Assembly: GCF_002904295.1 (NCBI RefSeq)
Contig: NZ_PPHG01000052.1
Span: 134,513 to 198,512, forward strand
Source: Amycolatopsis sp. CA-128772
GTDB lineage: Bacteria > Actinomycetota > Actinomycetes > Mycobacteriales > Pseudonocardiaceae
Reading direction: 5' to 3'
Length of the DNA: 64,000 nucleotides
The translations under genes were made by a program, and so were the position numbers. The notes beneath the pieces were generated by a model. That model was not told the origin of the DNA. It saw nothing but the letters and a program-made list of their open reading frames with translations, and searched no databases. Positions 43,391 through 51,581 of the stretch are shown in pieces (positions within the stretch are counted from its first letter, which is position 1; each line of letters starts with the position of its first letter).

Positions 43391-43573
43391 TCAGCGGTCC
43401 CCGTAGAGCTTGAGGGGGTGGTCCGCCGGGTTGTACTTCACCTGCGCGTTGAGTTTTTCCTGCACCGGGGCGGACGTGTCCGGGTCCGCGCCCTTGATGA
43501 GGGCGAACCCCGCCCCGGTCGCCACCCCGCCGCCGATGATGACGGCGACGACCGCGCCGATGACCGTGCCCAC
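43391..43573 (-). CDS. DUF2613 small membrane peptide (Rv0236A-like)
   Basis: A 60-residue peptide: one hydrophobic helix (VIGAVVAVIIGGGVATGAGFALI) and a short external tail ending in LKLYGDR, the YG-x-R ending of the DUF2613 family. In mycobacteria such a peptide is encoded beside aftD. Here it lies between the acyltransferase-like gene and a multi-TM gene, all on the minus strand with 3-5 base gaps. Confidence 0.82.
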   Translation of the reverse strand: MGTVIGAVVAVIIGGGVATGAGFALIKGADPDTSAPVQEKLNAQVKYNPADHPLKLYGDR

Positions 43574-43576
43574 GTG

Positions 43577-45259
43577 TCACTCCTTCCGCGGCGGGGAATT
43601 CCTGCCGCGGCCCAATGTACGCATCGGTAACATGCGGCACAACAGTGCGACGCACAGCAACGTCAGCGCTACTCCGTTCGCCAGCAAGACCGGCGCCCAC
43701 GCAACCGCTTTCACCGCCGGCACACCCGGGGTCCGGTACAGCGTCAGCCATTCACCCGACCACACCGGTGTCGCGTCGGCGAGCAACCGCGGGTCGACGT
43801 CACCGGGTGTGCCGTGTTCGACGAGGATCCAGCCGATGCCCGCGTCGGTGAGCTCCCGCGCCGATGTCGCGGCGCGGACGTCGCCGATCCGCGGGTCCTC
43901 GCCGGCGATGCGTTCGGTGCCGACCTGCAGGGTGTCGTCCACCAGCACCGGTCTCGGCAGGGCCCGCGGCGCCGGGTCGAGCTGGGTGCGGTCGTCGTTC
44001 CAGGCGAACCCGCGGAACGCCGAGAGCGGCAACGCCAGCACGTCGCCGGGCCGGTCACCGAGCTTTTCGGACACGGTCCGCCAGTCGGCCGGGTACTGCG
44101 CGGTGCCGAGCCGTCCCCAGCCGCCCCACGCCAAATCGGGCATCGTCACGAGCGGGAAGACGGCCACCGCGGCCACCAGCGCGGCGCGTCCCGTCGCGGT
44201 TTTCAGCTGCGCGGCGGCGGTTTCGGCGGCCAAGGCGAGCCCCAGCGCAAGCGGCAGGGCCCACCACGCCACCCATTTCTGGGCGTCCCGCAGCAGTCCG
44301 GCGCCGGGCAGGTGCCGCGTCGCCGCGGTGAGCAGCGCGTCGCCGCCCGGCAACGTCGCCAGCGACGCCAGCAGCACGCCCAGCAAGCCGAGCAGGGAAA
44401 GGGAACGCGCCGGCGCCTTGCCCCACCGCTTCGCGAGCGGCCACAGCCCGGCGACCGCGACGGCCGCGACGACCAGCGTCAGCACCGGCACCAGCGGCAT
44501 GGCCCGGCTGCCGGGCACGGTTTCGGCGTTCCAGATGCCACCCAGCCCGAGCACGCTGACCAGCGCCGGCGCCCAGCTTTCGGCGCGGGCGCTGAACGCC
44601 GTGACGCCGGTGGGATCGGAGAACGTCCCGCCGGCGTTGAGCAACGTCGGCACCAGCCACGGCAGGTTGAGCAGGACGGCGATGGGGACGGTCTGCCCGA
44701 GCCGGCGGGACCCGGCGGCGGCGACCATGACGGCGGCGGCGAGCACCCCGCCCGGCGGCGTCAGCACGGCGGGCGCGCCCGCGATCACCAGCCGGGGCAG
44801 GGAATTCGGCGCGTGCTCGCGGGCGGCGAGCCCGGCGGCGGCGATCCAGGGCAGGCACGCGTACGTCAGCAGCAGCGGCCAGTGCCCGATGAAGAGCCGT
44901 TCGGCCACGTACGGCGTCCAGGCGTAGGCGGTCGCGGCGACGAGCCGGGTCCCGGTGTGCTCGGTCGGCACGAGCCGGCCGGCACCCAGCGCGGCGCCGA
45001 AGACGGCCAGGAGCAGGACGATCTTCTGGACGACGTCCCCCGGCAGGACGGTGGTGGCGAGCGCGACGGCGGCGTCGGCGGGCACGGACCGCGGCAGCGT
45101 GCTGCCGGCCCCGAAGGCGTCCGGCACGAAGTACTGCCGTGGCGCGAAGACCATGTCGTAGCTCAGGACGAACCCGCGCCCGAGCAGCGGCGCGCAGACG
45201 GCGAACGCCAGCGCGGCGGACAGCACGGGCAGGGCCAGCCGCCTGCTCGGTGCGTCCAC
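43577..45259 (-). CDS. Multi-TM envelope protein (Rv0226c-like)
   Basis: A 560-residue membrane protein with about twelve helices, an early external loop (LSYDMVFAPRQYFVPDAFG) containing the acidic residue typical of GT-C enzymes, and a soluble part before the last helix (PADWRTVSEKLGDRPGDVLALP onward). I infer a role in handling or transferring lipid-linked glycan. GTG at 45259 has GGAAGG upstream. It is followed after three bases by DUF2613, and is divergent from the flippase gene. Confidence 0.7.
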   Translation of the reverse strand: MDAPSRRLALPVLSAALAFAVCAPLLGRGFVLSYDMVFAPRQYFVPDAFGAGSTLPRSVPADAAVALATTVLPGDVVQKIVLLLAVFGAALGAGRLVPTEHTGTRLVAATAYAWTPYVAERLFIGHWPLLLTYACLPWIAAAGLAAREHAPNSLPRLVIAGAPAVLTPPGGVLAAAVMVAAAGSRRLGQTVPIAVLLNLPWLVPTLLNAGGTFSDPTGVTAFSARAESWAPALVSVLGLGGIWNAETVPGSRAMPLVPVLTLVVAAVAVAGLWPLAKRWGKAPARSLSLLGLLGVLLASLATLPGGDALLTAATRHLPGAGLLRDAQKWVAWWALPLALGLALAAETAAAQLKTATGRAALVAAVAVFPLVTMPDLAWGGWGRLGTAQYPADWRTVSEKLGDRPGDVLALPLSAFRGFAWNDDRTQLDPAPRALPRPVLVDDTLQVGTERIAGEDPRIGDVRAATSARELTDAGIGWILVEHGTPGDVDPRLLADATPVWSGEWLTLYRTPGVPAVKAVAWAPVLLANGVALTLLCVALLCRMLPMRTLGRGRNSPPRKE

Positions 45260-45301
45260 GGGCCTTCCTTTCCGTTGCCGGCGCGGTTAGGGTCCCAGGT
45301 C

Positions 45302-45317
45302 ATTACCCGCCGGTAAT
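45302..45317. promoter_or_regulatory. Palindrome ATTACC-n4-GGTAAT between divergent genes
   Basis: Perfect dyad in the 70-base spacer between the multi-TM gene and the flippase gene, matching the palindrome before the DUF3068 gene. Confidence 0.5.
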
Positions 45318-45329
45318 GGGAGCCCGCCG

Positions 45330-46531
45330 TTGAGCGTAGACACCGAAGTCCCGGCCCGGACCGGCAACCGGGTCGCGGCGATCCTCGTCTCGCTCGCGCT
45401 CGCGGGCAACAACGCGGCCAGTTACGTGCTGAGCCTGGCGGCGGCGCGGATCCTCGCGCCGGGCGCGTTCGGGGAGCTGAGCTCGCTGCTGGCGGTGCTG
45501 GTGGTCGGCGTCGTGCCGGCGATGGGCCTGCAGACCGTGGTGGCCCTGCGGGTGGCGCGGTCGCCGTCGCTGGCGCGGGATTCGTTGTTCGCGCTCGGGC
45601 TGGTGACGAGCGCGATCGTCGCGACGGCGGCGTTGACGCTGAGCCCGCTGCTGGTGCTGTTGCTGCACCTGGGTTCGCTGACCCCGGCGCTGCTGGTGAC
45701 GGCCGCGCTCGGGCCGTTGACGCTGCTGGGCGTGTTCCACGGCCTGCTGCAGGGCAGCCACCGGTTCGCCCTGCTGGCCGGGCTGATCGCGCTGGAGGGG
45801 CTGGGCAAGGTCGGCGGTTCGGTGGTGGGGCTGGTGGTCGCGAAGTCCCCCACCGGCGCGCTGGCCGGGGCGGCGATCGGTTCGCTGGCGGCGGTGGTGG
45901 CGGGCTGGCAGGTGTGCGGCCGCCCGCGTCCCCGCTGGGCCGACCGCCACGGCGGCGAGGTGCTGCACACGGCCCAGGCGATGCTGGCGCTGGTCCTGCT
46001 GGTGAACCTGGACCTGGTCCTGGCGCGCCACACGCTGCCGTCGGCTTCGGCCGGGGAATACGCGCTCGGGGCGATCGTCACGAAGATCGCGTACTGGCTG
46101 CCGCAGGCGTGGGCGTGCTGGTCCTGCCGCGGTTCGCCGTGTCCTCCCGTCGTCGCCGTGTGCTGCCGGTGGCGCTGGCTGTGTGCGCCGGCCTGGACGC
46201 GGTGGTGCTGCTGGTTTCGCTGGTGCTCGGCCCTTCGCTGCTGACCTTGATCGGCGGGGTGAGGTACGCGGGCGCCACGATGCCGGTGTGGCCGTTCGCC
46301 CTGGCGGGCTCGATGCTGGCGCTGGTCCAGATCCTGCTGTACGCCCGTCTCGCGGACGGCGACCGCCGCGTGACGGTGCTGATGTGGTCGGCGGTCGCGG
46401 TGGAGGCGGTGCTGATCACGACGTGGCTGCACGGCTCGGCCACCCAGGTGGTGACGGCGGCCGCCGTCACCGCCGGCGCGCTGGCCGCGGCGGGCGCGGT
46501 ACTGGAGCTCCGGCCCCGCAAACCGGCCTGA
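45330..46531 (+). pseudogene. Polysaccharide flippase-like gene with a single frameshift
   Basis: The first 260 codons encode a multi-helix exporter of the MATE/polysaccharide-flippase type (NNAASYVLSLAAARILAPGAFGELSSLL and onward, here NNAASYVLSLAAARILAPG). After KIAYWLPQA near 46107 the reading frame turns to Trp/Cys-rich nonsense, while another frame continues GVGVLVLPRFAVSSR with normal codon use to 46531. One missing G would repair it. TTG start with GGGAG upstream. It may be a recent loss, a sequence error, or programmed slippage. A shared block of about 50 bp begins at its stop codon. Confidence 0.75.
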
Positions 46532-46576
46532 GCAGGCCCCCGTTTTCGACGCTACCACCAACCACCGACAGTTCCG
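46526..46576. repeat. Dispersed 50-bp block, copy A
   Basis: Begins GCCTGAGCAG (containing the flippase stop codon) and continues CCCCCG, TTTC, ACGCTA, ending CACCGACAGTTCCG. The same elements in the same order occur at 59184-59233. Each block is followed within about 20 bases by an inverted repeat array. Confidence 0.75.
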
Positions 46577-46583
46577 CGAGCCC

Positions 46584-46768
46584 GCAACTCACGTGACCAG
46601 ACCCGGAACCGACGTGACCAGACCCGGAACTCGCGTGATCCAAGCCGGAACTCGCGTGATTGAAGTCGGAACTCGCGTGTTCCGGCCCCGATCACGCGAG
46701 TTACGGGTTCAGACACACGAGTTACGGGTTCAGACACGCGAGTTACGGGTTCAGGCACGCGGGTTGTG
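46584..46768. repeat. 21-bp repeat array, five direct plus four inverted copies
   Basis: Direct units of exactly 21 bp start at 46584, 46605, 46626, 46647 and 46668 (GGAACTCGCGTGATCCAAGC is a typical unit). After a short centre at about 46688, four inverted units follow (ACGCGAGTTACGGGTTCAGA type) to 46768. The whole can fold into one long imperfect hairpin. It fills the gap between the convergent flippase and AftD-like genes. Confidence 0.9.
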
Positions 46769-46784
46769 GTTCGGGTGTGAGCCG

Positions 46785-49700
46785 CTATGTTGTGGGTTGG
46801 GTGGGGGTTTCCTTGCGGGTGAACCAGTCCACGCAGGTTGCCACCATGGCTGCCGCGGCCAGGAGGAGGGCGGCCTGGGTGACCGGGCCGTAGGCCCACT
46901 CCTGGCCGTGGCCCAGTACCCGGCCCACCACCGACACCGCCGCCGCCAGGGCCATGCCGCCGAACGCCACGTACCTCGGGGCCCGCTCCGAGAACTGGCG
47001 GGCCAGCAGGCAGGCGATCAGCAGCACCACCGGCAGCATCCCGCCCAGCGCCACCAGCAGCCCGATCAGCACCACCGGCACCACCACCCCGCCGCCCGGT
47101 GACACCGTGAAGCGCCGGCGGCGGGCCGGCCAGAACACGCCTGCCAGCAGGGCCAGGACCGCCGCCGCGCCGATCAGGAGGCTCAGGCGGTAGTGCTCGT
47201 CCGGGGTGAACGACAGCGACACCACGCCGCCCGGGCCTGCCGGGACGATCCACGCCTGCTGCCAGCCGTCCACGCGGGTGCGGGTCAGCTGCCGGCCGTC
47301 CAAAGTGGCCACCCAGCCCGCGTTCGCGTTCTCCGGGACCGCCAGCACGGCTTCCTCGCCCGGCGCCACCGTCACCGACCGCGACGTCGCGTCCCAGGCG
47401 CCCACCTGCACCGCGCGGTGCCCCGGCGGCGAAGACGGACCCCCCGGGCGCAGCCACAGGTCCTGGACCACGAACGACTCCGACCGGTCCGTGCGCAGCT
47501 CGTGCCCGCCGGCCGGCAACGCGATGCCACCCTCGGAATCGCGGCACATCCGCAGCTCCAGCGGCCGGTGCGCGGTGATGTCGGCCAGCGTCCCCTGCAC
47601 CGACGTCCGGTAGTCGAGCCCGTCGAGGTGGACGTTCGGGCCCGAACCGCACGGCACCGTGAACGCCGGGTCCGGCCCCGGCAGCAGGTCGGGGCTGCCG
47701 GACAGCGCCAGGCTGCCGATGCCCACCACCGACCGGGCCGTGGGATCGTCGTCGTCGCCCGGCAGCACGATCTGCAGCTGGTCGGTGTCCAGTGGCTCGA
47801 ACGACGCCGACCCGCCCGCGTCGAGCTGCACGTCCCGGGTCACCGACCGGCCGACCAGCTGCACTTCCCGCGGCGCGCGGGCCCCGCCGGCCGCCGAAAC
47901 CCCGATGTGCAGCCCGGAAATCCGCTTCGGCGACGGCCAGCCGAGGGTCAGCGCCGGGCGCAGGTCCGTGACGTCGGGCCGCCACGTCGTGCCCGCGTCG
48001 CCGTCCACCGCCGCGAAGCCGCCGGCCGCGGGGTCGCCGCCCAGCTGCGACGTCGAAGACACCGTGACACCCGGCAGCGTCACCGGGTTCTGGCCGCCGC
48101 CCGCCGGCAGCACCGAGCCGCCGACCACGTACGTCTCGTCGGCCGGGGTGCTGAACAACCGCCGGAGGCCGTCGGGTTCCTCGCCGTCGCGGGCGGTCGC
48201 GGCGTCGCACCGCACGGCGTCACCCACCGGCAGGCACGCGTACCGCGGCTGCGCGCCGCGGGTGAACGCGAACCCGGGCGCCGGTCCGGCGGGCAGGTCG
48301 GCCGGCACCTCCAGCGCACGCTGCGGCTCGGTGCCCGGGATGTTCAGCTCCGCGACGCCGAAGTTGCCGTCCTGACGGCCCACCACCAGCGACAGCAGCG
48401 TGATCCGCACCTTGCGGGTCAGGCCGGCGGCCACCGGGTAGTCGTGCGGCCCGGTGCCGCGGATCACCTGCTGGTCGACCGAGCCGTTGTCCGTGGTGAT
48501 CCGGATCCGGGTGGCCGGCCAGCCCACCCGGATGTCGTCCACGAGCTGCAGGGCCACCGAGTTCACCAGCCGCGGGGTGTCCAGTTCGACCTCGAGCCAC
48601 TGGCCGATCGGCCCGGTGAACGTCGAGGACTGCCACGCCGTGCGCGGGTCGCCGTCGATCGCGGCGAACGGCTGGTGCGAAGGATCGGACCCGCCGAAGG
48701 CGTCGGCGAACGACGCCGCCGTCGACGCCGTCACCGAGCGGATGCCCCGGTAGGCGGCCACGGTCTGGTGCTCCTGCCCCGGGAACGGCAGCAGGTCCCC
48801 CGCCGCGCGCTGCTGGCGGTAGGCCTCGCCGGCGGTCAGCGTCTGGCTGAGGTTGTCGCGGACGCCGCCGACGTTCCGCTCGGCGCGGCGCAGGCCGTCG
48901 GTCACCAGGCGCGGGCCGCCGGGCGACCCGCCGTCGCCGGTCAGCACCGTCGGCGTTGCCGGGTCGAGCTGGCCCGAGTCGAGCAGCGGCAGCAGGTTCT
49001 CCGGGCCGCCGCTCACCGTCGGGACGTCCTTTGTGGACGTCGCGGTGGCGAGCGGCACCGGCTTGCCCACCTCGTAGACCTCGAGCGGCCCGAACTGCGC
49101 CGCCTTGGCGATCCCCGGCGACCCGGCCAGGCCGGCGCGCAGGGTCGCGACCGGCGGCGCCGCCGTCCGCTCGCGGTCGATGTCGTTGCGAAGCAGCAGG
49201 AACCGGTAGCCGGAGCGGGCGAGCAGCGCGGCGAGCCCGGGATCGCCGCGGCCGTCGGCCAGCGCCGCGTCCACCGAGTCCATCAGCCGCGTGTTTCCTT
49301 CGGACCCCAGCGGCACCTGGTTGCGGACCGCCCACGGGCTCCGCGCGATGGCCTGCGCGGGCTCGTCGACCGTGCGGCCCCAGCCGTACTCGCCGAACCC
49401 GGTGGCCGGCAGCAGCAGGGTCCGCGCGTCCGGATCGGCCTTGGCGACGTAGCCCATCGCGTCGTACCAGTAGCCGGGCACCGCGTCCCAGCCCGGACCG
49501 GACCGCAGGTTCAGCAGCCACGCCGGGGCCGCCATCACCAGCACCAGCAGCAGGCCCAGTGCGGGCCGCAGGAACCGGCGCGCGGACTTCAGCCCGGCCG
49601 GGCTCGCGATGCCGTGCACGAACGCCAGCATCAGCGGCAGCCGCAGCACCGGCTCGAACTTGTGCACGTTGCGCAGCGGGGCCAGCGGCCCGTCGAGCAG

Positions 49701-50798
49701 GTGCCGGACCTGCTCGGCCAGCGGGCTGTCGAGCGTGCCGACGTACCCGACGGTCAGCAGGGTCAGCCCGGTCAGCACGCCCAGCACGAGGAACCGGCGT
49801 TCCGGCAGGCCGCGGCGGGTCAGCCCGAGCAGGCCGACACCGGCGACGAGCCCGGTGGCGAGCATCAGCACCGGGTTGTCGATCAGCGACCAGCCGCCGG
49901 GCCACCACGGCGTGCCCTGCACGACGTAGGCGACCCACTGGTTCGTCCCGCGCAGCACCTCGAACAGCGACATCGGCGCGGTCGTGTTCGTCGCGGACTC
50001 GATGTAGTCCAGGAACGGCAGGCTGTACTCGCCGAGCAGCAGCAGCGGCAGGATCCACCACAGGGTCGCGCCGATGACGAAGACGAACCACCACAGGACG
50101 AGCTCGACGTGCGCCCGCGTCCACCGGCGGGTCAGCAGCCACAGTCCCGGCAGGACGAGCGCCATCACCACCATCGCGCCGTTGACGCCGCCCATGCACA
50201 GCACGGCCAGCGCGGACAGCCCGGCGGCCCGCCGCGGCGAACCGGTCACGCCGGCCCGCACCAGCGGCACCAGCACCCACGGCAGCAGCACCGCGGGCAG
50301 CATTTCCGCGGACAGACCGCCGATTTCGGTCAGCATGCGCGGCGCGAGCGCGTAGCCGAGGGCGCCGGCCAGCCGGGTGCGCTCGGAGCCGATCTTCATC
50401 GCCCGCGCCAGCAGCAGCGCGCCGCCGAACGCGGCCGACAACAGGATCGCGCCCCACAGCCGCTGCGCGATCCACGCCGGCACGCCGGCGGCCTGGCACA
50501 ACGCGAAGAACGGGCCCATCGGGAACAGGTAGCCGTACGCCTGGTTCTGCAGCTCCCCCGCGGTGGCCTGCGGGTTCCACAGGTGCAGCGCGCGGCCGAG
50601 GAAGGCGAGCGGGTCGACGGCGAGGTCGAGCTTCGTGTCGAACGTCGTCTTCCCCGGCATCTGCAGGAACGACAACGTGGTCAGGGCCAGCACGATCCAG
50701 GTACCCGGCCGGCGGAAGAACGCGCCCACCGGGAACTTCCGGGCGCCGCCGGTGGGCGGGGCGTCGTCCCGGGACCGTTCGCGGGTGGCGGTTACCAT
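46785..50798 (-). CDS. aftD: AftD-like alpha-(1->3)-arabinofuranosyltransferase
   Basis: A 1337-residue protein, close to mycobacterial AftD in length. The N-terminal third is a GT-C membrane domain (IVLALTTLSFLQMPGKTTFDTKLDLAVDP; the acidic pair is in that first loop, and EIGGLSAEMLPAVLLPW follows). A large external part holds carbohydrate-binding, beta-sandwich modules (TAWQSSTFTGPIGQWLEVEL, a discoidin-like block), and the C-terminus returns to helices. It should add arabinofuranose branches to arabinogalactan. TAGTAT lies seven bases before the ATG at 50798; an upstream GTG-frame extension to 50831 is less likely. Confidence 0.87.
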   Translation of the reverse strand: MVTATRERSRDDAPPTGGARKFPVGAFFRRPGTWIVLALTTLSFLQMPGKTTFDTKLDLAVDPLAFLGRALHLWNPQATAGELQNQAYGYLFPMGPFFALCQAAGVPAWIAQRLWGAILLSAAFGGALLLARAMKIGSERTRLAGALGYALAPRMLTEIGGLSAEMLPAVLLPWVLVPLVRAGVTGSPRRAAGLSALAVLCMGGVNGAMVVMALVLPGLWLLTRRWTRAHVELVLWWFVFVIGATLWWILPLLLLGEYSLPFLDYIESATNTTAPMSLFEVLRGTNQWVAYVVQGTPWWPGGWSLIDNPVLMLATGLVAGVGLLGLTRRGLPERRFLVLGVLTGLTLLTVGYVGTLDSPLAEQVRHLLDGPLAPLRNVHKFEPVLRLPLMLAFVHGIASPAGLKSARRFLRPALGLLLVLVMAAPAWLLNLRSGPGWDAVPGYWYDAMGYVAKADPDARTLLLPATGFGEYGWGRTVDEPAQAIARSPWAVRNQVPLGSEGNTRLMDSVDAALADGRGDPGLAALLARSGYRFLLLRNDIDRERTAAPPVATLRAGLAGSPGIAKAAQFGPLEVYEVGKPVPLATATSTKDVPTVSGGPENLLPLLDSGQLDPATPTVLTGDGGSPGGPRLVTDGLRRAERNVGGVRDNLSQTLTAGEAYRQQRAAGDLLPFPGQEHQTVAAYRGIRSVTASTAASFADAFGGSDPSHQPFAAIDGDPRTAWQSSTFTGPIGQWLEVELDTPRLVNSVALQLVDDIRVGWPATRIRITTDNGSVDQQVIRGTGPHDYPVAAGLTRKVRITLLSLVVGRQDGNFGVAELNIPGTEPQRALEVPADLPAGPAPGFAFTRGAQPRYACLPVGDAVRCDAATARDGEEPDGLRRLFSTPADETYVVGGSVLPAGGGQNPVTLPGVTVSSTSQLGGDPAAGGFAAVDGDAGTTWRPDVTDLRPALTLGWPSPKRISGLHIGVSAAGGARAPREVQLVGRSVTRDVQLDAGGSASFEPLDTDQLQIVLPGDDDDPTARSVVGIGSLALSGSPDLLPGPDPAFTVPCGSGPNVHLDGLDYRTSVQGTLADITAHRPLELRMCRDSEGGIALPAGGHELRTDRSESFVVQDLWLRPGGPSSPPGHRAVQVGAWDATSRSVTVAPGEEAVLAVPENANAGWVATLDGRQLTRTRVDGWQQAWIVPAGPGGVVSLSFTPDEHYRLSLLIGAAAVLALLAGVFWPARRRRFTVSPGGGVVVPVVLIGLLVALGGMLPVVLLIACLLARQFSERAPRYVAFGGMALAAAVSVVGRVLGHGQEWAYGPVTQAALLLAAAAMVATCVDWFTRKETPTQPTT

Positions 50799-50804
50799 CC
50801 GGTA
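50793..50804. promoter_or_regulatory. TACC-n4-GGTA palindrome over the AftD-like start
   Basis: A 12-bp dyad that includes the ATG at 50798 and lies just after the TAGTAT -10 box. It shares its arms with the longer palindromes at 39277 and 45302. Confidence 0.4.
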
Positions 50805-50831
50805 GATACTAGGCCGAAACCTGGCTACCAT

Positions 50832-51581
50832 GTGCCGACAGTTTTGCTGACGACAGCAGTCCCGACCTCAGGCAGGTGCGCCATCTCCTTCGAAGATGCC
50901 TGGGCTCTGGCCGAGCCGGTCAAGGGCTGGATGACGCGCGCGCAGGGCGAAGTGCTGTGGAACGCCGTGTGCCGCTTGGAAAAGGGCGACGTCGTCCTGG
51001 AAATCGGCAGCCACCAGGGCCGCTCGACGATCGTCCTGGGTGCCGCCGCCCGCACGGCCGGGGCCACGGTGATCGCGGTCGACCCGTTCGTCGACGGCCG
51101 GTTGTTCGGCGGATCGCCGACGCGGCAGCTGTTCGAGCGCAACATCCGCCGGGCCGGCCTCGACGACGTCGTCGAGCTCGTCGCCGGCTACAGCACGCGA
51201 CTGCGCCCTGACTGGGACCGGCCCCTACAGCTGCTTTACATCGACGGCAAGCACGACTACTGGACCTGCACCGACGACCTGCGCTGGTCGGAGCATCTGC
51301 CGCCCGGCGCGGAAATCCTGGTCCACGACTGCTTTTCCTCGATCGGCGTCACCCTCGGCACGATCGCGAAGGTCCTCTTCGGACGCCGGTACACCTATCT
51401 GGACCGGGCGACGTCGCTGGCGCGGTTCCGGCTGACCCCGCCGACCGCCCGCGACCGGCTGCGCGTGCTGGCCCAGCTGCCGTGGTTCCTGCGCAACGTC
51501 GTGCTCAAGGTGCTGCTGCGCCTGCGGTTGCGGCCGCTCGCGCGGCTGCTCGGCCACGACAGCCCGTACGACCCCTACTGA
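50832..51581 (+). CDS. SAM-dependent methyltransferase of the envelope cluster
   Basis: A 249-residue class I methyltransferase (Methyltransf_24 type) with motif I VVLEIGSHQGRSTIVLGAA, VIAVDPFVDGR as the acidic strand, and LQLLYIDGKHDYW near the middle. C-terminal basic, partly amphipathic segment (FLRNVVLKVLLRLRLRPLARLL) could bind the membrane. Start is uncertain: GTG 50832 or TTG 50844, neither with a clear ribosome site. It is divergent from the AftD-like gene by 33 bases; its stop overlaps the convergent multi-TM gene by seven bases. Confidence 0.82.
   Translation: MPTVLLTTAVPTSGRCAISFEDAWALAEPVKGWMTRAQGEVLWNAVCRLEKGDVVLEIGSHQGRSTIVLGAAARTAGATVIAVDPFVDGRLFGGSPTRQLFERNIRRAGLDDVVELVAGYSTRLRPDWDRPLQLLYIDGKHDYWTCTDDLRWSEHLPPGAEILVHDCFSSIGVTLGTIAKVLFGRRYTYLDRATSLARFRLTPPTARDRLRVLAQLPWFLRNVVLKVLLRLRLRPLARLLGHDSPYDPY

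Noticed and set aside
46584..46768. Seven-residue repeat protein or CRISPR
   Set aside because: Units are contiguous 21-mers with an inversion in the middle; symmetric DNA structure explains it better than coding.
47193..50831. A very long plus-strand open frame opposite the AftD-like gene
   Set aside because: Mirror of the AftD-like coding strand. Only its last part, from 50832, is a real methyltransferase gene.
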